Source: JAYEIH01 sp034659995 (GTDB lineage: Archaea; Methanobacteriota_B; Thermococci; Methanofastidiosales; B48-G16). Taken from it: a DNA stretch of 20,969 bases. Shown here piece after piece: positions 1-7,250 of this stretch. The first letter of the stretch is position 1. Each line of letters starts with the position of its first letter. The translations under genes and the position numbers were made by a program. The notes under the pieces were generated by a model. That model saw only the letters and a list, made by a program, of their open reading frames with translations, made no database searches and was not told the DNA's origin. The DNA is taken from assembly GCA_034659995.1 (NCBI GenBank), contig JAYEIH010000030.1, forward strand, positions 1 through 20,969, read 5' to 3'.

Positions 1-50
1 CTGTGTCGTAACAAATACATAAAAAATAAACCATAAGGGGGTAGATAAAG

Positions 51-1001
51 ATGGATAAAAAAAGCAAAATGGTAGGAATCGCAGCTGTAATGGCTGTGAT
101 AGTAAGTTTGCTGGTAGTGAGCGTGCCAGCAAAAGAATCGGAAGGTGCGGAGAAAATACCGAAAGAAGAGCGGGAATGGATGGCTCGGGAGGAAAAGAAA
201 ATACAGGAAGAGCTGAAGGATCCCGAGTTTGTAAAGAAGCTTGAACGGAGCAAGAACAGAAAATGGTACAGCTATGAGGAACTCTATGGGAAAGAAAAAG
301 AGGAAAGTACAGGATGTCCAGCTTGCAGAGCAAGTCAATGCGGCCCTGGTAATTGCCACGATCGAAATGATATAACGAATGGAGGGAGTGATGAGGAGAC
401 AGACCTCATTTATTATTACCCTGGATACCGAGGAATTGAATGGGCCTATGTCCACAATTGCGACTCTATAAAGTTTTGGCTGTCCAACGCAGAGTTTGAG
501 GGGGTAGGTGCTTGGGTTCAGTTAGACTATGATCCCGAAGCAGAGTATTCTCTCACATGGGAGAACTACCAGACTCCTGCAGAGATTAAAAACCAAGTAG
601 CGAATCTCTTATATAATCAAGGTGTACCTTGGAGCCAGCTGAAGGAGATACACGTAAAGTACTTTGTTCAGGCTACGGGTGTGTCCACTTTATATCATAT
701 GAATGATCATAGGTGGGTATGTCTTGGAAACAAAGCTATAGAACTCTGGAGTGAGGCAAACTACGATCCAAATGATCCTCCAGGATATAGGTGGCAGTAC
801 TATGGCTACCCAACGCACAAGGATGGAGGAGCCAGTACAATAGAAAGCCAAGGGTATGTATACACATCCACCGGCAACTCATATTACAATCCCTATAACA
901 CCTGTGTATACAGACACTTTGACGGCGATGATCCAGCACAGCAACAGGATGAACTATGCCTTTACTCCCATCCCTGGCATCAACAGGCCATAGTAGAATA
1001 A
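51..1001 (+). CDS. Exported protein of unknown function, Cys/aromatic-rich
   Basis: I do not recognise a family. The 316-residue product begins with a Lys-rich start and a hydrophobic stretch (about residues 8-28) that looks like a signal peptide or N-terminal anchor. A strongly charged, probably helical segment (about 33-85, rich in Glu and Lys) follows, then a cysteine cluster (CPAC and CGPGNC, about 89-103). The rest, to the C-terminus, is rich in Tyr, Trp and Asn, as in an extracellular beta-rich or pseudo-enzyme domain. The ATG at 51 follows a GGGGG tract near 37-41, and an oligo-T tract follows the stop. It is followed by two LRR surface proteins on the same strand, so a cell-surface role is inferred. 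Only 50 bases lie upstream in the window, so the promoter is not visible. Confidence 0.8.
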   Translation: MDKKSKMVGIAAVMAVIVSLLVVSVPAKESEGAEKIPKEEREWMAREEKKIQEELKDPEFVKKLERSKNRKWYSYEELYGKEKEESTGCPACRASQCGPGNCHDRNDITNGGSDEETDLIYYYPGYRGIEWAYVHNCDSIKFWLSNAEFEGVGAWVQLDYDPEAEYSLTWENYQTPAEIKNQVANLLYNQGVPWSQLKEIHVKYFVQATGVSTLYHMNDHRWVCLGNKAIELWSEANYDPNDPPGYRWQYYGYPTHKDGGASTIESQGYVYTSTGNSYYNPYNTCVYRHFDGDDPAQQQDELCLYSHPWHQQAIVE

Positions 1002-1005
1002 AAAC

Positions 1006-1030
1006 TTTATTTTTTTCTTTTTTATTTTTT
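1006..1030 (+). terminator. Oligo-T termination tract
   Basis: A run of T broken by single A or C bases starts a few bases after the stop codon of the exported protein. Such tracts are the usual archaeal termination signal. No stable stem precedes it. Confidence 0.5.
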
Positions 1031-1053
1031 AAAATACCCATGAAACCGGAAAA

Positions 1054-1062
1054 CATTTAAAG
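1054..1062 (+). promoter_or_regulatory. Possible TATA box for the first LRR gene
   Basis: An A/T-rich CATTTAAAG lies about 36-44 bp before the ATG at 1098, after an oligo-T tract. A start site about 25 bp downstream would leave a short leader carrying the GGGTGAT ribosome-binding site. This is weak sequence-only evidence. Confidence 0.35.
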
Positions 1063-1097
1063 ATGCCGAGCTATGTGCCATATAAGGGTGATAAAAA

Positions 1098-3827
1098 ATG
1101 AAAAACAAACTCATAACAGGCATGATTATATATGCACTGGTTATCAGCTTTTTTACCCCGGAGATTCTGAGCAATGATAAACAGGAAGTAGAGTTTCTGG
1201 ATGAAACTCTAGAGAAAGCTATTAGGGGAAGAATCGGGAAGTTCAGTGGGCCGATATATGTAAGCGATCTGGAAGATATTACCGAGTTATTAGTATATAA
1301 AAAGGATATAGAAAGTATAGAGGGATTGCAGTACTACAAAAATCTTGATTTGCTGTGCCTTACTGGCAATGATATCTCAGATATCTCTCCCCTCTCCGAT
1401 CTTACAAATCTTACAAAGCTCTCTCTCGACAATAACGAGATCTCAGATATCTCTCCCCTCTCCGATCTTACAAATCTTACAAAGCTCTCTCTCGACAATA
1501 ACGAGATCTCAGATATCTCTCCCCTCTCCGATCTTACAAATCTCGAGGAGTTGTATCTTCATGGCGAAATCTCAGATATCTCACCTCTTGCCGATCTTAC
1601 GAATCTTAAAAGATTGTATCTCGAAAGTAAAAATCTTTATGATATCTCCCCACTTTCTAATCTTACAAATCTCGAGGAGCTATATCTTTCAGGCGATGCC
1701 GTCTCCGATATCTCTTCGCTTGCTAACCTCACCAGCCTTGAACGGTTATATCTTGGAGATAACAGCCTCTCAGATCTTTCTCCTCTTTCCAATCTTACAA
1801 ATCTTACAGAACTACGGCTTTCAGGTGATGCCATTCATGATATCACATCCCTCGCTGATCTCACGAATCTCCTAAAGCTGGATGTTGATTTTTGCGCCAT
1901 CTCTGATATTTCTCCTCTCACCGGTCTTACCAATCTTGTAGAACTTTCTCTCGACAATAACGAGATCTCAGATCTCTCACCTCTTGCTAACCTCACCAGC
2001 CTTGAACGGTTATATCTTGGAGACAACAACATCTCTGATCTCTCCCCACTTGCCAATCTCACCAATCTTGAAACCTTGAGATTATGGGGAAACAACATCT
2101 CCGATATCACTCCACTCGCTGATCTCACCAGCCTTGAACGAGTCTCCCTTATAAATAACAATGTCTCAGACCTCTCCCCCTTAGTAGAAAATCCAAGCAT
2201 TGGCGAAGGTGACGTGATTAACGTATCCAGGAACCCCCTCAGTGACGAGTCTCTTGAGAAGTATGTTTCTGAACTGGAAGAGAGAGGTGTTGAGGTGAAA
2301 GGGATGGGACCTTCCCGATCACTTCCCTCTTTTACACCAGTTTCCATCAGATCCAAAAAAAAGCCTCTAAACTCTAACTATACGTTATATTTCGGGTTTC
2401 TTGCAATGTCCCTTTTTATTCTTACTTTGTATAGCTGGCAAAAGAAAAAAAAGAAAATGGCTTTTGTATCGCTTGTACTTGTAGCAGCTGTTTTCCTCGT
2501 TTTTATAGCTTTCTCTATACAAAAAGAGACCCCTTCTTTTGGGAGACCAAAACAGGTCCCGTTAACGGCTGATCTCCCAGAAAATGTAGAGTTTCTCGGT
2601 TCCCAAGAAATTAAAGAACGTGCAGACCAGTTCTCCTCGGACTCCTCCGTTCTTGCCGTTTTGAAAGGGAACAGTATCTCCACATTTGATAGGACGACAG
2701 GAGAAAAACTCCCCGAGTACAACTCTGAAGGAACGATTACGCACTATGCAGTCTCTTTAGATACAACGTACACAGTAATAAGCACCGAGAATCCAAACAA
2801 ACTATTACTGCTCAACAAAGAAGGAGTACTCTGGGGGTACGGATGGGAAGAATCATGGCACACCACGCGATTGCTGCTTTCTCCCGACGGGAGCTTTGTG
2901 ATCGCCGGAGGACGCGGAGACGGATTTACCACATTATACTTCATAAAAGATGGAGAGATACTGAATCATTACACGTACCCAGACAATGATGCGGTTATTG
3001 GGGCAATGGCCGTAAGTAGTGACAAAAGCTCTATAGTGGGCACAGGATACTCATGCCACTGGCTCACCTTTTTCAGTAACTCCGGAGAGCTTCTCTGGGG
3101 AGAAAGATGGGGGCCGTCCATGAAGCATATGTTCTCCAATGTGACAGAGGTCCATCTCAACGACGACGGATCCTTTGGTGCTGCAGTCTATGACAGTACC
3201 CGGGGCCTATGTTTTTTTGACAAAGACGGCATTTTCTACGAGTTCCACAGAGAGCCGTCCCCAGATATTGTAGATCTCCGATTTGAGAATGACCACGCCG
3301 TCTTTCTCAACGCCGATGGAACGCTCGTGACCATAGACAAAGAAGGAAATACAACGGAGACGAAGATATGGGAGGGAAAAATACTCGTGGATGAACAGAT
3401 GGGCGTTTATGGATCCGAGGTAACAATTAATGGAGTTAAAAGGAGGATAAACGATGTGAAGTTCTCCGAAGATGGCGAGTACATCGTTATCAAGGCAGAT
3501 GATACAGAGTTCATCTGCATGACCAGAGAGGGAGAGATACTCTGGCAGCACCATCTTGATCAGATCGTGGATTTCTGTCCCTTTAATAATTCTGTGATCG
3601 TGTATAATGGGTTCTCTTATAGTGAGATCCTCGTGATAACTGCGGACGGAGAGGAGAGCTGGAGATGGAACCTTGGGAAGGATCGTTATGAGATTGGAAG
3701 ATCTCCCACTATTGGCCCCTCCAATACGTACAAGTACCTCTACGCAGAAGAAAATCAGCTGTACATCACCACGCTCAAGAGTAATGAACTGTACTTCTTT
3801 AAAATCGATCTGGGGGCACTAAGTTGA
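1098..3827 (+). CDS. Internalin-like LRR protein with membrane hairpin and beta-propeller-like domain
   Basis: This 909-residue surface protein is probably anchored in the membrane. A signal-like segment (1-25) precedes a cap domain (about 30-80, with DETLEKAIRGRIG and GPIYVSDL). About 14 LRRs of the SDS22/internalin type follow to about residue 390, mostly 22 residues long with consensus ISDISPLxxLTNLxxLxL. Two hydrophobic helices (about 428-447 and 454-475) are separated by a Lys tract, suggesting a hairpin with its loop inside. If so, both the LRR arc and the C-terminal region (about 490-905) face outward. The C-terminal part has repeated blades with SPDG, EDGEY and NKEG-type turns and Trp, resembling WD40- or PQQ-like propellers. 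A GGGTGAT site lies 6 bases before the ATG. The cap and LRRs match the next gene, so the two are paralogues. Ligands are unknown; binding of protein or glycan is only inferred from the fold. Confidence 0.88.
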   Translation: MKNKLITGMIIYALVISFFTPEILSNDKQEVEFLDETLEKAIRGRIGKFSGPIYVSDLEDITELLVYKKDIESIEGLQYYKNLDLLCLTGNDISDISPLSDLTNLTKLSLDNNEISDISPLSDLTNLTKLSLDNNEISDISPLSDLTNLEELYLHGEISDISPLADLTNLKRLYLESKNLYDISPLSNLTNLEELYLSGDAVSDISSLANLTSLERLYLGDNSLSDLSPLSNLTNLTELRLSGDAIHDITSLADLTNLLKLDVDFCAISDISPLTGLTNLVELSLDNNEISDLSPLANLTSLERLYLGDNNISDLSPLANLTNLETLRLWGNNISDITPLADLTSLERVSLINNNVSDLSPLVENPSIGEGDVINVSRNPLSDESLEKYVSELEERGVEVKGMGPSRSLPSFTPVSIRSKKKPLNSNYTLYFGFLAMSLFILTLYSWQKKKKKMAFVSLVLVAAVFLVFIAFSIQKETPSFGRPKQVPLTADLPENVEFLGSQEIKERADQFSSDSSVLAVLKGNSISTFDRTTGEKLPEYNSEGTITHYAVSLDTTYTVISTENPNKLLLLNKEGVLWGYGWEESWHTTRLLLSPDGSFVIAGGRGDGFTTLYFIKDGEILNHYTYPDNDAVIGAMAVSSDKSSIVGTGYSCHWLTFFSNSGELLWGERWGPSMKHMFSNVTEVHLNDDGSFGAAVYDSTRGLCFFDKDGIFYEFHREPSPDIVDLRFENDHAVFLNADGTLVTIDKEGNTTETKIWEGKILVDEQMGVYGSEVTINGVKRRINDVKFSEDGEYIVIKADDTEFICMTREGEILWQHHLDQIVDFCPFNNSVIVYNGFSYSEILVITADGEESWRWNLGKDRYEIGRSPTIGPSNTYKYLYAEENQLYITTLKSNELYFFKIDLGALS
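1374..1543 (+). repeat. Perfect 66-bp tandem repeat inside the LRR gene
   Basis: Two identical 66-bp units (1374-1439 and 1440-1505) are followed by an identical first 38 bases of a third (1506-1543), after which the sequence diverges. Each unit encodes one 22-residue LRR. Identity at synonymous positions indicates recent duplication or gene conversion, since neighbouring LRRs differ at many third positions. Confidence 0.95.
1719..2023 (+). repeat. 41-bp exact repeat pair in the LRR array
   Basis: The 41-base stretch 1719-1759 (encoding the end of one LRR, LANLTSLERLYLG) recurs exactly at 1983-2023. The spacing is 264 bp, four times the 66-bp LRR unit, so the pair is in register with the repeat. 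This fits a four-LRR block duplication or conversion. Confidence 0.9.
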
Positions 3828-3876
3828 GGGAAACCATAAGCGTATTCAGCCATATGAGATACAAAGGTGATACAGA

Positions 3877-4947
3877 ATGAACAGAAAGAGTATGATAGTT
3901 TTAATTATTATAGGGATGATTACTATTCTCTCTATTGAAACAGTACACGCTCAAGAAGAGGTAACAATCCCCGATGAAACACTGGAAGCAATACTTCGGG
4001 GAGAGATCGGGAAACCTAAAGGTCCGATATACAAAGACGATCTCAAAGTTGTTACCCGTATAGCAGCAACAGAACAGGGTATACAAAGTTTAGAAGGGCT
4101 CCAGTACTGTGTGAATCTCAGGGGAGCGGACTTGCGATGGAATGAGATCTCTTACATCCCTGATCTTTCCACACTCGACGAATTAGAGTATTTGCAGCTC
4201 GATGGAAACCTTATCTCTGATATATCAGGACTTTTGAGTCTCGGAAATATAAAAGCACTTCACATTGGAGGCAATGGTATCACTGACATCTCGCCGCTTG
4301 CGAATCTCACCACTCTTGAACGGCTGGAGATTGGGGGGAGTGAGATCTCCGACATCTCACCACTTGCTAACCTCATCAATCTTGAAGAGCTGTGGCTTTT
4401 CGATAACAATATCTCAGATCTCTCTCCAATCACCAATCTCACGAACGTCCGAGAACTGATTCTCTCAAAGAACGATATCTCGGATATCTCGCCACTGTCC
4501 AGTCTCACCAGCCTTCAGGAGTTGGATCTTGCAATGAACAACATTTCTAATATTTCCGCACTGTCTGATCCCCCACAGATTGAAGAGCTGTACATTTTTG
4601 ATAACAACATTACAGATATCTCTCCCCTCATGAATAACCCCAGAATTGACAGTGGAGATACGATATTTCTAGATCATAATCCACTTAGCAAACAATCTAT
4701 TGAGGAGTACATTCCCGCACTGGAGGAGCGAGGAGTTGAGGTCATGTGGAACTCAGGAGAGTATGAGGAATCTGTAGAAACCACACCTCCTGAAAGCCCC
4801 ACTGGTACAACACCCCCTGAACCAGCATCTTCCTCTCTTATGAGTTCCCCACCACAGAAGGACAACACACCTCTCTACCTTGGAGTTGTTGGTATTCTTG
4901 TAGCTCTCGTTCTTGTGGTGTATTTTGTGAGAAAAGGTAAGACTTGA
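3877..4947 (+). CDS. Internalin-like LRR protein with C-terminal membrane anchor
   Basis: This 356-residue paralogue of the preceding gene is predicted to be exported and membrane-anchored. A signal peptide (about 1-25, ending near HAQ) leads into the same cap domain (DETLEAILRGEIG, GPIYKDDL) and about eight 22-residue LRRs (ISDISPLxxLTxLxxL) to about residue 275. A Pro/Thr/Ser-rich, probably extracellular stalk follows (about 295-330). The protein ends with a single hydrophobic helix and RKGKT, giving a stop-transfer topology with the LRRs outside. It has no propeller domain. The ATG follows GGTGAT. The 49-base gap from the first LRR gene contains no clear TATA box, so the two are probably cotranscribed. 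The two leaders also share GCCATAT and GGTGATA blocks, consistent with descent by gene duplication. The ligand is unknown. Confidence 0.88.
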   Translation: MNRKSMIVLIIIGMITILSIETVHAQEEVTIPDETLEAILRGEIGKPKGPIYKDDLKVVTRIAATEQGIQSLEGLQYCVNLRGADLRWNEISYIPDLSTLDELEYLQLDGNLISDISGLLSLGNIKALHIGGNGITDISPLANLTTLERLEIGGSEISDISPLANLINLEELWLFDNNISDLSPITNLTNVRELILSKNDISDISPLSSLTSLQELDLAMNNISNISALSDPPQIEELYIFDNNITDISPLMNNPRIDSGDTIFLDHNPLSKQSIEEYIPALEERGVEVMWNSGEYEESVETTPPESPTGTTPPEPASSSLMSSPPQKDNTPLYLGVVGILVALVLVVYFVRKGKT

Positions 4948-4961
4948 TTTATTTTTTTCTT
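4948..4961 (+). terminator. Oligo-T termination tract
   Basis: A T-rich run begins directly after the stop of the second LRR gene, with no strong stem before it. It is consistent with archaeal oligo-T termination of the surface-protein cluster. Confidence 0.45.
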
Positions 4962-5283
4962 ATGAGAGAGATTACTGCATTGTACAGTTCTACCAAAAAC
5001 AGAAGTTATCGGGGATAAACACTTAAACGCACACAAAACAATTTTTGTGCACTTAACTCACAAATCTTTAATTTGTGAGGGTTTCAGAGAGTTAAGGTGA
5101 TTTTCAGTGACTTATTGGGAATGGACGTGGGATAGAGACCTCCGTCAACTTGTGGAACAGCATAGTATTTTGAGAGGAGAAAGCTTGGAACGGCAGTGAG
5201 GGGAGGATAGTATTGGGATGAATTGTCAGAGTAAATTGTGCAACCATGTAGGTCCCGGCATCTCTCAAACAGTATTTCTCAAA

Positions 5284-5295
5284 ATATATTTATAA
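5284..5295 (+). promoter_or_regulatory. TATA box of scpAB
   Basis: The A/T-only stretch at 5284-5295, including TTTATAA, is centred about 25 bp before the ATG at 5315. That spacing implies a leaderless or nearly leaderless scpA transcript. No ribosome-binding site is visible before either candidate ATG. Confidence 0.6.
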
Positions 5296-5314
5296 GTTCT
5301 CTGGCATGAAGATC

Positions 5315-5965
5315 ATGGAAGGAACCCTGGGCCCCATCGATGTCTTGATGAACCTTGTGATTACAAAGGAGGTCGATCCATGGAATGTTGATATAGTTGA
5401 CCTTACAAAAAAGTACCTTAGAAAAATAAAAGAGGCAAAACGAATTGACATGAGGGTTTCGGGAAAAACAATTCTTGTGGCCACGATTCTTATAAGGATG
5501 CAGTCGGAAACAATGCTCGAAAAGAAAAAAAAAGAGAAAAAAGAAGAGTTTGATGAGGAGTATACCGAGGTACCACCCGTGCTTCCGCCGCTGCGAAGGG
5601 AATCAAGGGAAATAACCCTTCCGTCTCTTTTGGAGGCATTACTCGAAACACTTGAAGATTATGAGAGAAAAAAGAGTAAACGATCAAAAAGGCAAAAAAA
5701 ACTAAAAAAAGAGATAAAACAGATAATCAAAGTGGATGTACACAGGAAAAATCTTGAAAAATATGTTAAAAAACTTTATACGCTAATAAAAGATTCTATG
5801 GATGAGGGCGGGATCCTGCCGTTTGAAGATCTTATTTTCGATGATACAACTCTGGAGAGGGCAAGGACATTTTTATATCTCCTGTTTTTACAGCAGCAAG
5901 GTAAAATAAAACTTATTCAGGATAAGTTTTTTGAACCTCTCTATATAAAACTTACAGGTGAGTAA
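5315..5965 (+). CDS. scpA: Segregation and condensation protein ScpA
   Basis: ScpA is the kleisin subunit that bridges the Smc heads in the condensin complex compacting and segregating the chromosome. The N-terminus carries the family signature for contact with the Smc neck (GPIDVLMNLV, VDPWNVDIVDLTKKYL, then DMRVSGKTILVATILIRMQSE). A Lys/Glu-rich linker follows, then a basic central region. The C-terminal winged helix has IKLIQDKFFEPLYI. The protein is 216 residues from this ATG, which suits archaeal ScpA, shorter than many bacterial forms. An ATG three codons upstream (5306) is also in frame. I prefer 5315 because it lies the right distance from the TATA box for a leaderless message, and because the family signature starts here. 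scpB follows directly. No smc is in the window. Confidence 0.93.
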   Translation: MEGTLGPIDVLMNLVITKEVDPWNVDIVDLTKKYLRKIKEAKRIDMRVSGKTILVATILIRMQSETMLEKKKKEKKEEFDEEYTEVPPVLPPLRRESREITLPSLLEALLETLEDYERKKSKRSKRQKKLKKEIKQIIKVDVHRKNLEKYVKKLYTLIKDSMDEGGILPFEDLIFDDTTLERARTFLYLLFLQQQGKIKLIQDKFFEPLYIKLTGE

Positions 5966-6463
5966 ATGAAGAAAAAAGTGGAGGCAGTTTTGTTTGTGTA
6001 TGGAGGTCCGTTGAGTCTGAAAAAGATGGCCTCAATGCTCAAAACGAGCAGATCCAATGTTAAAGATGCCCTGAGTTTACTTTCAAATGAGTATGCAGAG
6101 AGAGAAACGGCTGTTGAAATAGTACATACAGTGCAGGATGAGTATGTAATGCAGCTCAAACCCGAGTACTCTGACCTGATAAAGTACATCCCCAGCAAAA
6201 AATCCAAGGCCATACTGAAAACTCTTTCGTTGATAGCATTAAGACAGCCTATAAAACAGTCAAAAATTGTAAAAATGAGGGGAAATCATGCATACAGACA
6301 TATAAAGAAGCTTGCAGATGATAAGCTAATAGCTAAGAAACCGAAGGGGAGAACATATCTTCTAACGACAACAACAAAGTTTGCGGAGTATTATGGGCTG
6401 AAAAATGATTCTGTTGAGGAAACAAAGAAGTTCATAAGGAAAAGGATAGAGGAAGCGGAGTAA
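5966..6463 (+). CDS. scpB: Segregation and condensation protein ScpB
   Basis: ScpB is the kite subunit that binds ScpA in the Smc-ScpAB condensin. The 165-residue protein has two winged-helix units. The first (about 1-80) opens with VEAVLFVYGGPLS. The second (about 82-150) contains the family's LSLIALRQPIKQSKI segment, an MRG element, LADDKLI, KGRTYLLTTTTKFAEYYGL, and a charged C-terminal tail. Its ATG immediately follows the scpA TAA with no intervening base, implying cotranscription and translational coupling. The length is at the short end for ScpB, as expected in archaea. The assignment is strong from motif order and from the scpA neighbour. Confidence 0.93.
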   Translation: MKKKVEAVLFVYGGPLSLKKMASMLKTSRSNVKDALSLLSNEYAERETAVEIVHTVQDEYVMQLKPEYSDLIKYIPSKKSKAILKTLSLIALRQPIKQSKIVKMRGNHAYRHIKKLADDKLIAKKPKGRTYLLTTTTKFAEYYGLKNDSVEETKKFIRKRIEEAE

Positions 6464-6486
6464 CCGTACAATGTCTGCGGGCAAAG

Positions 6487-6513
6487 ATTATTTATACGCG
6501 CCTGAAGAGGGGG
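6487..6513 (+). promoter_or_regulatory. TATA box and ribosome-binding site of the PAC2 gene
   Basis: ATTATTTATA at 6487-6496 is centred about 26 bp before the ATG at 6518. A GAGGGGGT Shine-Dalgarno-like stretch sits near 6506-6513. The TATA spacing would favour a leaderless transcript, while the purine tract favours a short leader; the sequence alone does not decide. Confidence 0.5.
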
Positions 6514-6517
6514 TAGT

Positions 6518-7246
6518 ATGAAAACATATGTTGTCACAAAAGAAAAACCAGATTTAAAGGAGACCATACTGATAGAGGGTCTTCCCGGGGTAGGACTTGT
6601 TGGCAAGGTTGCTGTTGATTATATGGTCTCTGAGCTTGGAGCTAAAAAGTTTGCCGAACTTTACTCACCGTATATACCACACCAGGCTATGGTAAGAAAG
6701 AACTCAGAAATAGAGCTTATACGAAATGAATTTTATTATTTCAAGGGCAAAAAAGATATCATATTCTTTGCGGGTGAGGCACAAGCTGTGGAAACCTTTG
6801 GACATTATGAGATCGTTTCAGAGGTTCTGGATTATGTAGCGGAGTATGATACTCAGCTGATATACACACTGGGAGGATTCGCCACGAGAAAGGGAGGTAA
6901 ACGAGTTTTTGGAGCCGTAACAGACTCAGAAATGACGAAAAAGTATGAAAATCACGATATCATATTCATGAACGAGGGGAGTATTGTCGGAACCGCAGGA
7001 CTCCTCCTTGGCATGGGAAAACTGAGAGGAATACAGGGGGCTTGTTTCCTTGGAGAGTGTTCTGGCCATCTTGTTGCACCCAAAGCTGCAAAATCTGTCC
7101 TGAAAGTCATTGCAGATGTTCTTGACATTCAATTAGACTTTGGGAAACTCGATCAGAGGATTGAAAAGACCGAGGAGTTTTTGGAGAACATAAAACATCT
7201 TGAGGGAAAAACGGAAGGGGATATGGAAGAAGGCTACATAGGATGA
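6518..7246 (+). CDS. PAC2-family protein (archaeal proteasome assembly chaperone homologue)
   Basis: The 242-residue protein belongs to the PAC2 fold family, which includes the archaeal proteasome-assembly chaperones PbaA and PbaB. Family hallmarks are the N-terminal ILIEGLPGVGLVGKVAVDYM (about 17-36), the central YTLGGFATRKG, and GSIVGTAGLLLGMG followed by GECSGHLVAPKAAKSVL. These match the beta-alpha sandwich shared with nucleoside phosphorylase-like folds. The C-terminal tail (about 210-242) is charged and probably helical. PbaB-like proteins use such tails to dock on ATPase rings or the 20S core, but I do not see a clear HbYX motif: the protein ends YIG. It has its own promoter. The larA-like gene follows after 4 bases, so the two share a transcript. 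Which paralogue group it belongs to is uncertain. Confidence 0.85.
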   Translation: MKTYVVTKEKPDLKETILIEGLPGVGLVGKVAVDYMVSELGAKKFAELYSPYIPHQAMVRKNSEIELIRNEFYYFKGKKDIIFFAGEAQAVETFGHYEIVSEVLDYVAEYDTQLIYTLGGFATRKGGKRVFGAVTDSEMTKKYENHDIIFMNEGSIVGTAGLLLGMGKLRGIQGACFLGECSGHLVAPKAAKSVLKVIADVLDIQLDFGKLDQRIEKTEEFLENIKHLEGKTEGDMEEGYIG

Positions 7247-7250
7247 TCGC

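Larger units (their letters stand above)
4948..5314. other. 367-base intergenic region with hairpins, no convincing gene
   Basis: No ORF with coding character is visible. Two hairpins lie close together: 5032-5038 pairs with 5043-5049 (CACAAAA/TTTTGTG), and 5057-5065 pairs with 5071-5079 (CTCACAAAT/ATTTGTGAG, 9 bp perfect, 5-base loop). CACTTAACTC at 5050-5059 is also nearly complementary to GAGTTAAGGTG at 5089-5099, which would form a competing or enclosing stem. CACTTAA occurs twice (5020-5026 and 5050-5056). The rest (5100-5280) shows nothing recognisable. The structured part could be an extended terminator, a small RNA or a regulatory site. Confidence 0.5.

Noticed and set aside
1374..1543. 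CRISPR-like repeat
   Set aside because: The units are directly adjacent with no unique spacers and lie in frame within a coding sequence.
1345..1875. 176-residue open frame overlapping the LRR gene
   Set aside because: It is a second reading frame of the 66-bp repeat array and its product is a low-complexity Ile/Leu/Ser/Gln string, so it is a shadow of the LRR coding sequence.
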